The notes: generated by a model from the sequence alone, not told the origin. A DNA stretch of 18,835 nt from DASQHY01 sp036390175 (GCA_036390175.1 DASWCG010000400.1:1-18835), one strand, 5' to 3'. Shown: positions 7,666 through 15,895, counted from the stretch's first letter. Numbers and translations: made by a program.

Positions 7666-8229
7666 TTAGCGCAAGTCCCCTGGATTCAACCCGTTGCGCC
7701 GAGCCTGGTCTTCGAGAGCGTCAACTTTGGCCTGCAGCTCTCTCTTTCTTTTTTCCAGCACTTCGGTACGGTCCTGCGTGTTCATCGGCAGGTCGAAGCC
7801 ATGAGCCCGCCGGCCGGCGTCGCTGGTTTCCTTGCCGCCTTGCACTTCTTTCAGTTTGCGGATTTGGGCATCCATCTCTTCGATCTGCGCGCGCAACGGC
7901 GACAGTTGCCCGCGGTACCAGGCCGGATCTTTCTCGGGCGCAAGCGATGCTGCCGCCTGGTTATCTTGGGGCGGCTTCTGGGAAGTCTTGGGCGATTTTG
8001 AGGGGCCGCCGACGACCGATACGCGGCTTTTCAAGGAATTGAGGTCGTCCTCGGTCCAAACCTTCTTCGGATTCCCGGATTTCGCCGGTGCCGAATTCCC
8101 GGAGGAATCTCGCTGCGCCGGACTGTCGGGAGGTTGGGATGGAGAAGAAGACTGGCCGCGCGCATCCGCGAGGAAAGTTGCCGCGAAGCAAACAGCAAAA
8201 ATGGCCGATGAAAGAACGCCGCGACTCAT
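7666..8229 (-). CDS. Secreted coiled-coil protein of unknown function
   Basis: A 187-residue protein starting MSRGVLSSAIFAVCFAATFLADARGQ, a signal peptide with likely cleavage after DARG or ARGQ. A disordered Ser/Pro/Gln/Asn-rich segment follows (about residues 27-50), then a KKVWTEDDLNSLKSRVSVVG motif. That motif recurs in acidobacterial secreted proteins of unknown function (from memory). Residues 104-187 are charged and helical, with heptad-like stretches around LSPLRAQIEEMDAQIRKLKEV and VLEKRKRELQAKVDALEDQARRNGL, probably a coiled coil. GGGAGG lies five bases before the ATG. The stop of the upstream gene is 39 bases away on the same strand, so the two are likely an operon. No catalytic motif is seen. 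Confidence 0.8.
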   Translation of the reverse strand: MSRGVLSSAIFAVCFAATFLADARGQSSSPSQPPDSPAQRDSSGNSAPAKSGNPKKVWTEDDLNSLKSRVSVVGGPSKSPKTSQKPPQDNQAAASLAPEKDPAWYRGQLSPLRAQIEEMDAQIRKLKEVQGGKETSDAGRRAHGFDLPMNTQDRTEVLEKRKRELQAKVDALEDQARRNGLNPGDLR

Positions 8230-8268
8230 AAGCCTCCCTGCCTTGCCTTCAGTATATCGGGCGCCCCA

Positions 8269-9183
8269 TCAGCGGCTTGTTTCGGACGATTTGGAATTGC
8301 TTAATTCGGCACGGATGACCTGGAGCGCCTCCTTGGGAGGTCCAATGCGTTTGTACTGGCTCACCGTGGTGCGCTCGTGCACGCCCACGCCGAAGAAGAA
8401 TTTCCGGCCGTCGAAGTTGTAATCGTAAAGAGTGGGAAGCCACACGCCGGGCGCCGCCTCGACTTGCTCCAGCACGAAGCGCCCGCCCTTATACACCTTG
8501 GCCACCAAGCCTCCGCCGAAAGAAATATCTTCGGCGATTTCCGCCTCGATGCGCACGAGCTGCCCGGCGGATTCATCCACCCAGGCGACTCCGCGAACGT
8601 GCGAAAAGATTCCCGTCAGCCGGGAGGTCGGCTTGTATTTTGGATTGGGGTCCAACTGGAATTTGGCGAGCACGCGGCCTCCGCGCTCCTCGCGGCCGAG
8701 CCAGGTGTATACAAAGGCGTCGCGCACCGCATCCACCAGCTCGGCGCGATCCTTGCGCCGTTTTTGAAATTTGGCCAGGGCATCGCGCTGCTCGCGGTTG
8801 CTTGGCTCCGACGCCCAAACGAGAGCATTCTCGAGCTTGCGCAGTTCGGCGGTGTAGGCCGCAGGGTCCGCCGGTTTGCCGTCGGCGCCCACAGGAATGC
8901 GTCCCGAGCCGGTCCCGGCAGGCACCACGCGAAACACCTGCACCTGCGCGGGCGCCGACTCACGGGCAGTCTTGCGAGTCTCCCGCCATTCGATCCGCTC
9001 GTAAAGGTCCAGCGCGGCGTCATTGGCATGCTGATCCGCGATGACGCGGTTCAAAAGCGCGCTGCGCTCTTCCGCAGAGGGCGCGCGGTCTTCACCGCCG
9101 GGCACGGCAGTGTTCTGCCCGCCGGCCCACAGCGCAAGGCCCGCAAGGAGAATCATACTGAAATTCCAATCTCGCATCGTCAT
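8269..9183 (-). CDS. Secreted protein of unknown function
   Basis: A 304-residue protein starting MTMRDWNFSMILLAGLALWAGGQ, a probable signal peptide. The start could equally be the ATG two codons later; a TTG three codons upstream also exists. The mature part is charged, with a helical segment (SAEERSALLNRVIADQHANDAALDLYERIEWRETRK) followed by beta-rich sequence: VQVFRVVPAGTG, GVAWVDESAGQLVRIEAEIAED, GRFVLEQVEAAPGVWLPTLYDYNFDGRKFFFG. The C-terminal half recalls outer-membrane lipoprotein-sorting (LolA/LolB-like) beta folds, but I would not assign it. There is no lipobox and no catalytic motif. A perfect hairpin covers the Shine-Dalgarno region directly before the start. It is probably cotranscribed with the downstream coiled-coil protein. 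Confidence 0.72.
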   Translation of the reverse strand: MTMRDWNFSMILLAGLALWAGGQNTAVPGGEDRAPSAEERSALLNRVIADQHANDAALDLYERIEWRETRKTARESAPAQVQVFRVVPAGTGSGRIPVGADGKPADPAAYTAELRKLENALVWASEPSNREQRDALAKFQKRRKDRAELVDAVRDAFVYTWLGREERGGRVLAKFQLDPNPKYKPTSRLTGIFSHVRGVAWVDESAGQLVRIEAEIAEDISFGGGLVAKVYKGGRFVLEQVEAAPGVWLPTLYDYNFDGRKFFFGVGVHERTTVSQYKRIGPPKEALQVIRAELSNSKSSETSR

Positions 9184-9200
9184 CACGGCCAAAGGCCGTG
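9184..9200. repeat. Perfect hairpin abutting a start codon
   Basis: CACGGCC-AAA-GGCCGTG is a 7-bp perfect stem with a 3-nt loop. It lies immediately upstream (minus strand) of the ATG at 9183, where a Shine-Dalgarno would be expected. Confidence 0.6.
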
Positions 9201-9282
9201 GTTCATCAGATTCATTTTAACGCACCGCCGTTGCATGGAGACGCGGGCGTGCTCGGTTGGCAAACGGGCTGGATGTAGGAGG

Positions 9283-9307
9283 CGCGGGCCGGCTCTGCCG
9301 GCCCGCG
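9283..9307. repeat. 11-bp GC hairpin downstream of the DinB gene
   Basis: CGCGGGCCGGC-TCT-GCCGGCCCGCG is a perfect 11-bp stem with a 3-nt loop, 28 bases beyond the stop of the minus-strand DinB-like gene. It has no T-tract on either side, so it is either a non-canonical terminator/3'-end stabiliser or a REP-like palindromic repeat. Confidence 0.6.
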
Positions 9308-9335
9308 ATTCTCTGTGTTCCCCGAAGGGAAGCGA

Positions 9336-9962
9336 TTATTGCTTTGGTTTTTCTGGGGGCTTCTGCTGTTGCTGTTGTTGCCGGCGTTGCTGCTCTTCGG
9401 TCCACGGCGGGACGACATTGTTCATGCGCGCATAGGCGATGGATTGCCCGAGGTGTTCGCCGAGATGCCGGAGCATGAAAATCATCGCTCCGCGGTCGGT
9501 TGTGTCCTGGCCGAAGAGCTTGAGTTTTTTATCCACGTCCGCATCCGAAAGACTCAGCACTGCCCCGCGGATGTGCGCAAACGATTCGTGAAGCGTCTGA
9601 ATAATTTTGGCTTTATCCGTGGTGGATTTCTCCAGTCCGCGGACATCGAGGCCAGCAGGCGGGCTCGTCCCAATCAGGCTGGGAAGATTATAGTTTGCCG
9701 CGGAGACGTGCAGATACACCTCCGCGATGGAGCGCACACCTTCGCCGGGCCGCCAGGTGAACTTCTCGGGCGGGACCGCTTCCGCCAGAGTCGTGTAACG
9801 CTGCTCGAAATATTTCAGTCCGTCGAGAATCTCCGTGCGGACTCCCGATGTTGGAGCCGCTGCCGCTGCGGAAGATCCCTGGGGAGCGGTTTGCGCATAG
9901 GTTGGAATGGTGAGGGCAAGACAAAACGCCAACAGTGTAAGAACAGCTCGATTGGCCTTCAT
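9336..9962 (-). CDS. Secreted DinB-family protein (copy 2 of a tandem pair)
   Basis: A 208-residue protein with signal peptide MKANRAVLTLLAFCLALTIPTYAQ and GAGGAG just before the ATG. The mature part is a DinB/YfiT-like four-helix bundle: EILDGLKYFEQRYTTLAEAVPPEKFTWRPGEGVRSIAEVYLHVSAANYNL, then FAHIRGAVLSLSDADVDKKL and MLRHLGEHLGQSIAYARMNNVVPPW. Family members bind a divalent metal through three histidines; His in YLHVSAANY and the two in RHLGEHLGQ are candidates. Some homologues are thiol-dependent transferases, but secreted ones are uncharacterised. The C-terminus is a low-complexity Gln-rich tail. It follows its paralogue by 24 bases, so the pair arose by tandem duplication and is probably cotranscribed. 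Confidence 0.85.
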   Translation of the reverse strand: MKANRAVLTLLAFCLALTIPTYAQTAPQGSSAAAAAPTSGVRTEILDGLKYFEQRYTTLAEAVPPEKFTWRPGEGVRSIAEVYLHVSAANYNLPSLIGTSPPAGLDVRGLEKSTTDKAKIIQTLHESFAHIRGAVLSLSDADVDKKLKLFGQDTTDRGAMIFMLRHLGEHLGQSIAYARMNNVVPPWTEEQQRRQQQQQQKPPEKPKQ

Positions 9963-9986
9963 GGTTCTCCTCGCTTCGTGAAATGG

Positions 9987-10595
9987 TTACAGCTTGGGTT
10001 TCTGCTGCTCGTGCTCATGCTGCTGGGCCTGGCGCGCCGCGGTCCATGGCGGAACGACGCCGTTGGCGCGCGCATACGCAATGGCCAAGCCGAAGTGCTC
10101 GTGCTGGTGCGTGCCAATAATGTAAAATACGTTGCGCACCGTCGTATCCGCACCGAAGAGTTTCACGGGTTTGTCGAGGTCCGCGTCGGGCGTCTTCAGG
10201 ACGGCCTGGCGGACATACTCCACCGACTGTTTCAGGATTTCTACGACCCTGGCCTTGTCGGTGATTTTGTCCAGGCCGCGGAAGTCCACATCCGCGGGGG
10301 GCGGCATTCCTACGGCCCGCGGAAAGCTGAAGTTGCCGCCCGCAATGTGCATGTAAATTTCGCTGACCGAGCGAACCTGTGGATTGGGCCGCCAGGTGAA
10401 CCTCTCCGCCGGCATGGCTTCGGCGAGGCTCACCACCTTTTTCGAGAAATCGTCCCAATCGGCCAGAAACTCCGCGCGAAAGCCGGTGGCGGGAGCTGCC
10501 TGGGTGGCGGCCTGAGGGAGAGCGGATCGTGGCGCGGCAACGAAAACCGCCGCAAGAACACCGAGGCTGGCAAATGCCAAGCGCAGACGGGTCAT
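9987..10595 (-). CDS. Secreted DinB-family protein (copy 1 of a tandem pair)
   Basis: A 202-residue protein from the ATG at 10595, chosen because GGGAGG lies about seven bases before it and MTRLRLAFASLGVLAAVFVAAPRSA is a signal peptide; the frame is open 30 codons further up without meaning. The mature sequence parallels its neighbour: FLADWDDFSKKVVSLAEAMPAERFTWRPNPQVRSVSEIYMHIAGGNFSF and IIGTHQHEHFGLAIAYARANGVVPPW. Candidate metal ligands are His in YMHIAGGNF and those in THQHEHFG, where this copy has an extra histidine. A Gln/His-rich tail (QAQQHEHEQQKPKL) ends the protein. It is divergent from the ABC permease genes, sharing a 175-base intergenic region. Confidence 0.85.
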   Translation of the reverse strand: MTRLRLAFASLGVLAAVFVAAPRSALPQAATQAAPATGFRAEFLADWDDFSKKVVSLAEAMPAERFTWRPNPQVRSVSEIYMHIAGGNFSFPRAVGMPPPADVDFRGLDKITDKARVVEILKQSVEYVRQAVLKTPDADLDKPVKLFGADTTVRNVFYIIGTHQHEHFGLAIAYARANGVVPPWTAARQAQQHEHEQQKPKL

Positions 10596-10770
10596 AATGA
10601 TGCCTCCCGGGTTTCCTGACCCGGCTGGGCTACCATACCCGAAAGCACCACTGGCGACAACTGCCCCAGATGCAGGATCGGGCATTTCGCGGTTTTAACA
10701 GGGAACGAAATGGGGGGTAGTTCCGTCTAAGGTATAGGCCGCCGATGCGACACGGCGGAGGGGTGTGCGA

Positions 10771-12021
<1,251 letters not shown>

Positions 12022-12030
12022 AGGAACCCA

Positions 12031-13272
<1,242 letters not shown>

Positions 13273-13371
13273 TCGAATCTGATTAGCACTCTTAACGACA
13301 GACAGAGCCTCCCCCGGTTCCTTCATCGCAAAAAGGTTTTGCTTGCAACCGAGGGGGGAGCTGTAGCATCC

Positions 13372-13390
13372 TATCCCCTAGGAGGGGATA
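13372..13390. promoter_or_regulatory. Probable CsoR-type operator over the repressor's own RBS
   Basis: TATCCCC-TAGGA-GGGGATA is a perfect 7-bp inverted repeat with a 5-nt centre, resembling the G/C-tract palindromes bound by CsoR/RcnR-family repressors (from memory). It contains the Shine-Dalgarno AGGAGG and its last base is the A of the csoR ATG. A TTGCTT/TAGCAT pair (13339-13344 and 13364-13369, 19-bp spacer) just upstream is a possible promoter. Confidence 0.65.
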
Positions 13391-13698
13391 TGGCGAGGAC
13401 CGTACCCGTTCTGAACGACATCTACTTAGACACCGAAGTCGAACAGGACCTGCAAAACAGGCTCAGCCGCATTGAAGGCCACGTCCGGGGCATCAAGCGC
13501 ATGCTGGCCGAGCACGCGAGTTGCGAAGACCTACTGATCCAGCTCTCGGCTGTCCGCTCCGCCTTGAATCAAGCTACGGCCCGGCTTTTGGAAAACCACA
13601 TGGAGACCTGCGTGGCCCACTGTGTCCGCGCCGGACAGGGCGAAAAGGCCTTGCGCCAGCTCAAAGGCGCGCTGACGCAAGTCGTCAAGAACCTCTGA
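13390..13698 (+). CDS. csoR: CsoR/RcnR/FrmR-family metal-sensing repressor
   Basis: A 102-residue all-helical DUF156 protein. ATG 13390 was chosen over an open upstream extension because AGGAGGGG directly precedes it and the family N-terminus is short. The helix RLSRIEGHVRGIKRML is the family signature for DNA contact. The Cu(I)-CsoR ligand set is present at the right spacing: Cys45 (SCEDLL), His70 and Cys74 (ENHMETC). An extra Cys78 follows (VAHC). These proteins bind operator DNA as tetramers when metal-free and release it on metal binding. Copper is the classical ligand, but heading an operon with merT and merP suggests Hg(II) or a soft-metal response here (inference). Likely autoregulated through the inverted repeat over its start. 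Confidence 0.9.
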   Translation: MARTVPVLNDIYLDTEVEQDLQNRLSRIEGHVRGIKRMLAEHASCEDLLIQLSAVRSALNQATARLLENHMETCVAHCVRAGQGEKALRQLKGALTQVVKNL

Positions 13699-13710
13699 GG
13701 AGAGAGGTTG

Positions 13711-13839
13711 ATGATTGTTTCAGATACGCACGTTTCGGAAATCACGGCCGCATTGGTTCAAACGCTTGGCCTCGGAAAGTTCGGGTCGCCTGTTTCCTGG
13801 CGACCTTGGGGAAGGTCTCTGTATGAATACGAAAGCTAA
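13711..13839 (+). CDS. Possible leader peptide upstream of merT
   Basis: A 42-codon ORF (MIVSDTHVSEITAALVQ...YEYES) begins 12 bases after the csoR stop with a good purine Shine-Dalgarno (AGGAGAGAGG, 13698-13707). It ends inside merT, overlapping the merT start by 17 bases in another frame. It has no homology I recognise, and its codon use is unremarkable. It may couple translation of csoR to merT, or the good RBS may be coincidence. The hairpin 13784-13805 lies within it. Confidence 0.3.
   Translation: MIVSDTHVSEITAALVQTLGLGKFGSPVSWRPWGRSLYEYES
13784..13805 (+). promoter_or_regulatory. Hairpin just upstream of the merT RBS
   Basis: GGTCGCC-TGTTTCCT-GGCGACC is a perfect 7-bp stem with an 8-nt loop. 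It ends two bases before the merT Shine-Dalgarno GGGGAAGG (13808-13815). It lacks a T-tract, so it is more likely a translational or processing element than a terminator. Confidence 0.45.
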
Positions 13840-14209
13840 GATTACCGCTACCACCGAAAGCGGCTCCGACCAAACTGGCTCGGGAGCACTTTTTGTGGGA
13901 GGTTTAGCTGCTCTCCTGGCTTCGACCTGCTGCCTGGGGCCTCTGGTTTTGGTTGCTCTCGGTTTGAGCGGGGCGTGGATCGGAAATCTCACGCTCCTCG
14001 AACCGTATCGTCCGTTTTTTATCGCTGGCGCTCTTGTGGCTCTGTTCTTTGCTGGCCGGCGGATCTTCCGGCCAGCACAGGCCTGCCAGCCGGGTGAAGT
14101 GTGTGCGGTGCCGCGGACTCGCCGTATTTACAAAATCGTATTTGGGATAGTTTCAGCGCTCGTCCTCGTTGCGCTGATATTCCCGTACGTGGCCAAGCTT
14201 CTTTACTGA
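13823..14209 (+). CDS. merT: MerT-type mercuric ion transport protein
   Basis: A 128-residue inner-membrane protein. ATG 13823 follows GGGGAAGG at a seven-base spacing; the longer upstream frame is not MerT-like. Three membrane helices are predicted: about residues 22-48, 64-80 and 104-124. The first helix carries the vicinal Cys36-Cys37 pair in ASTCCLGPLVLVALG, the MerT hallmark that takes Hg(II) from MerP. The loop after helix 2 holds the second pair, Cys88 and Cys93 (ACQPGEVC), which passes Hg(II) to a cytosolic acceptor. That acceptor is usually MerA, which is absent here; the cytosolic thiol/selenol proteins encoded downstream are candidate acceptors (inference). Part of the csoR-merT-merP unit. 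Confidence 0.92.
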   Translation: MNTKAKITATTESGSDQTGSGALFVGGLAALLASTCCLGPLVLVALGLSGAWIGNLTLLEPYRPFFIAGALVALFFAGRRIFRPAQACQPGEVCAVPRTRRIYKIVFGIVSALVLVALIFPYVAKLLY

Positions 14210-14232
14210 ATCCGACCCAAGGAGGAGTTGTT

Positions 14233-14529
14233 ATGAAGAATAGCAAAACCCTGATGGCTGCCGTTATCGCTTCGCTTGTATTGGTCGTTCCAGCTTGGGC
14301 GTCGCCCAAGACGGTAACCTTGAATGTTTCCGGCATGACCTGTCCGGTGTGCCCGATCACGGTGAAGAAGGCGCTCGAAAAAGTCCCCGGCGTTTCAAGA
14401 GTGGATGTGCGGTTTGAAAAGAAACAAGTTCTGGTGACCTTCGACGACGCAAAAACCAACACGGATGCGCTCGTGAAAGCCACAACGAATGCGGGCTATC
14501 CCTCGCAACCGGAGAAGGCCACCAAGTAA
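14233..14529 (+). CDS. merP: MerP-type periplasmic mercury-binding protein
   Basis: A 98-residue protein with signal peptide MKNSKTLMAAVIASLVLVVPAWA and a strong AAGGAGGAG Shine-Dalgarno. The mature part is a single heavy-metal-associated (HMA) domain of beta-alpha-beta-beta-alpha-beta type. Its binding loop is GMTCPVCPITVKKAL (Cys37 and Cys40), where the CPITV continuation is characteristic of MerP rather than copper chaperones. The rest (VPGVSRVDVRFEKKQVLVTFDD...TNAGYP) fits the family. MerP captures Hg(II) in the periplasm and hands it to MerT, encoded 23 bases upstream. Full length. Confidence 0.94.
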   Translation: MKNSKTLMAAVIASLVLVVPAWASPKTVTLNVSGMTCPVCPITVKKALEKVPGVSRVDVRFEKKQVLVTFDDAKTNTDALVKATTNAGYPSQPEKATK

Positions 14530-14577
14530 GGAACTTGTGGGTACGTGCGATGACGTGGGTGGGGCGAGGAGACATGC

Positions 14578-15063
14578 ATGTCTGACTGTTGTTCTGTAAA
14601 TGCGAAGCCTGGTGCGCCGCCAGCGGTGATGAGCTGCCCGCTGAATGGCGCCCGCTCCAAACAAGTGGACATGCTCACCGTAAAGAGTCTCGTGCGTCAG
14701 TTACCTCTGGGCATGCCTAACACGCAATACTATTTCTGCGAAGCGCCGGGCTGTGATGCGGTCTATTTTCCCCTAGACACACGAGCACCGACCTTTCGTC
14801 GCGGCGACTTGATCGTGCGGGTCGGCAGTAAAGAGACAGCGGACCCGATTCCTATTTGCTACTGCTTTGGGTTCACACGAAAGGACATCCAGAGGGAGAT
14901 CGCCGAGACAGGGCGCTCGACGATCCCAAATCGGATTAAGACGGAAGTGAAGGCGGGCAACTGCGCCTGCGAAGTTAAGAATCCGTCCGGCAAGTGCTGC
15001 CTGGGCGATGTCATGCGAACCGTCAAAGACAAACTGAGTCAGAAAGGAAACTCCGAGCTATGA
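14578..15063 (+). CDS. CopZ N-terminal-type [2Fe-2S]/zinc protein (stand-alone)
   Basis: A 161-residue cytosolic protein starting MSDCCSVNAKPGAPP; GGGGCGAGGA precedes the ATG. It has 11 cysteines: 4, 5, 20, 54, 59, 94, 96, 129, 131, 140 and 141. The pattern matches the N-terminal domain of Archaeoglobus CopZ: a zinc-ribbon-like part (YYFCEAPGCDAVYF) then a BFD-like [2Fe-2S] part (PICYCFGFTRKDI...NCACEVKNPSGKCCLGDV). In that archaeal protein the domain is fused to an HMA metallochaperone domain; here the HMA domain is the separate, secreted MerP encoded just upstream. A redox or chaperone role in handling metal released by MerT is plausible but inferred. The stop overlaps the next start as ATGA. 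Confidence 0.85.
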   Translation: MSDCCSVNAKPGAPPAVMSCPLNGARSKQVDMLTVKSLVRQLPLGMPNTQYYFCEAPGCDAVYFPLDTRAPTFRRGDLIVRVGSKETADPIPICYCFGFTRKDIQREIAETGRSTIPNRIKTEVKAGNCACEVKNPSGKCCLGDVMRTVKDKLSQKGNSEL

Positions 15064-15422
15064 CGAAGCAAGTGGAAGCTTGCTGTAGCTCGCCAGCAGC
15101 GATGTGCTATTGGTTCGCAGTCTCGCTGATGGCGTGGGGAGGGCTGAGCCTCATAGGAATCTATTGGCGTCCTCTCCGCGCGCCCTCAGCGGCCGCGTGC
15201 CTTTTCGCCATGGCCATCGGCTGTCTTGCCAACTGGCGCCGGAATCGCTCTTTTCATTGCGCAATCACTGGCCCGCTATTCCTGATCGCCGGCGCCGTGT
15301 TCCTGCTCTCAGGCGTGCGCATGATCCACGTCAACACGCTTTGGGTCTGGCAATTCATTCTCATCGGAATCGGCATCGCGTTTCTGTTGGAATGGCGGTA
15401 TGCGAAGCGTTCTGCGGCATAA
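15060..15422 (+). CDS. Cys-rich four-helix membrane protein of the mer-like operon
   Basis: A 120-residue protein beginning MTKQVEACCSSPAAMCYWF. It starts at the ATG that overlaps the previous stop (ATGA), so translation is coupled. Four membrane helices are likely: about residues 17-37, 42-58, 66-86 and 94-111. A vicinal Cys8-Cys9 pair sits at the cytosolic-looking N-terminus, Cys16 opens helix 1, Cys47 and Cys55 lie in helix 2, and Cys67 lies in the HCAITGPLFLIAG segment. Similar small membrane proteins occur in other mer-type loci (from memory), but I do not know a function. It could be a MerF/MerC-like transporter or a membrane anchor for metal transfer. Full length, ending in a basic tail. 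Confidence 0.75.
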   Translation: MTKQVEACCSSPAAMCYWFAVSLMAWGGLSLIGIYWRPLRAPSAAACLFAMAIGCLANWRRNRSFHCAITGPLFLIAGAVFLLSGVRMIHVNTLWVWQFILIGIGIAFLLEWRYAKRSAA

Positions 15423-15473
15423 GTTTGAGCCGGCGCAGGCGCACACCGTGTAACTCGCCCGAGGAGGTTTTCG

Positions 15474-15707
15474 ATGAACAAGAAGGTTATCGTTTACAGC
15501 CAGCCCGGCTGAATGTTTTGCGGAAAAGTGAAAGAGTTTCTTTCGCAAAACAAGATTGAGTTTGTGGACCGCAATATCGCGGCGGATGAGACCGCGTTGG
15601 CCGAGCTCGAAAAACTCGGTTATATGACGACGCCCGTCACCGTGATTGATGGCGAGGTCGTGGTTGGCTTTGACGTCTCCAAGTTGCGGACTTTGCTGCA
15701 GCAGTAG
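15474..15707 (+). CDS. Selenocysteine-containing glutaredoxin (in-frame TGA at catalytic position)
   Basis: A 77-residue thioredoxin-fold protein if TGA 15510-15512 is read as selenocysteine. ATG 15474 has a strong GAGGAGG Shine-Dalgarno six bases upstream. Residues 1-12 are MNKKVIVYSQPG, exactly glutaredoxin strand 1; then TGA (residue 13), then MFCGKVKEFLSQNKIEF. The motif is therefore U13-M-F-C16 in place of CxxC. The rest is intact: the cis-Pro loop YMTTPVTVIDGEVVVGFDVSKL. A SECIS-like hairpin starts two bases after the TGA. Glutaredoxins reduce disulfides and mixed disulfides; a selenol would raise reactivity and bind Hg(II) very tightly, which suits the operon (inference). The alternative is a TGC-to-TGA mutation or sequencing error making a pseudogene. 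The ATG right after the TGA has no Shine-Dalgarno and would lack strand 1 and the first catalytic residue. Confidence 0.83.
15515..15551 (+). promoter_or_regulatory. Candidate bacterial SECIS element
   Basis: The mRNA just after the TGA folds into a long hairpin. The lower stem is GTTTTGCG/CGCAAAAC (8 perfect pairs, 15515-15522 with 15544-15551), then a GA bulge, AAA/TTT (15525-15527 with 15541-15543), a GU bulge (15528-15529), a 4-bp GAAA/TTTC stem (15530-15533 with 15537-15540) and a GAG loop. The bulged U before a 4-bp upper stem and a small loop opening with G resembles the E. coli fdhF SECIS. The apical loop begins 22 bases after the TGA. Confidence 0.7.
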
Positions 15708-15895
15708 TCATACGCCAAGCGAAAGAAATGGTGGATGAATCCGGTGCAGTGCAAAGCGTCGCGGAGCCATCGGTCAATGAGCGATGCGCAGAAACACGGG
15801 TAATTTGACCTTTGTCCTGTTTGAAACGCTACCACTACATCTAGATGCTTTGGACACTGGGATTCAACATTTTGTGCTTTCCCGCAGAATTTCCC

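Noticed and set aside
9315..10619. 434-codon plus-strand ORF opposite both DinB-like genes
   Set aside because: The minus-strand genes have signal peptides, Shine-Dalgarno sites and conserved His motifs; this frame has none.
15513..15707. A 64-codon ORF starting at the ATG directly after the TGA, as an independent gene
   Set aside because: It has no Shine-Dalgarno and lacks the first beta strand and first catalytic residue, while the upstream twelve codons in the same frame supply both and have a strong RBS.
15835..15850. Palindromic CATCTAGATG as an NrdR box
   Set aside because: Poor match to the NrdR consensus, no second box at the expected spacing, and about 400 bases from nrdJ.
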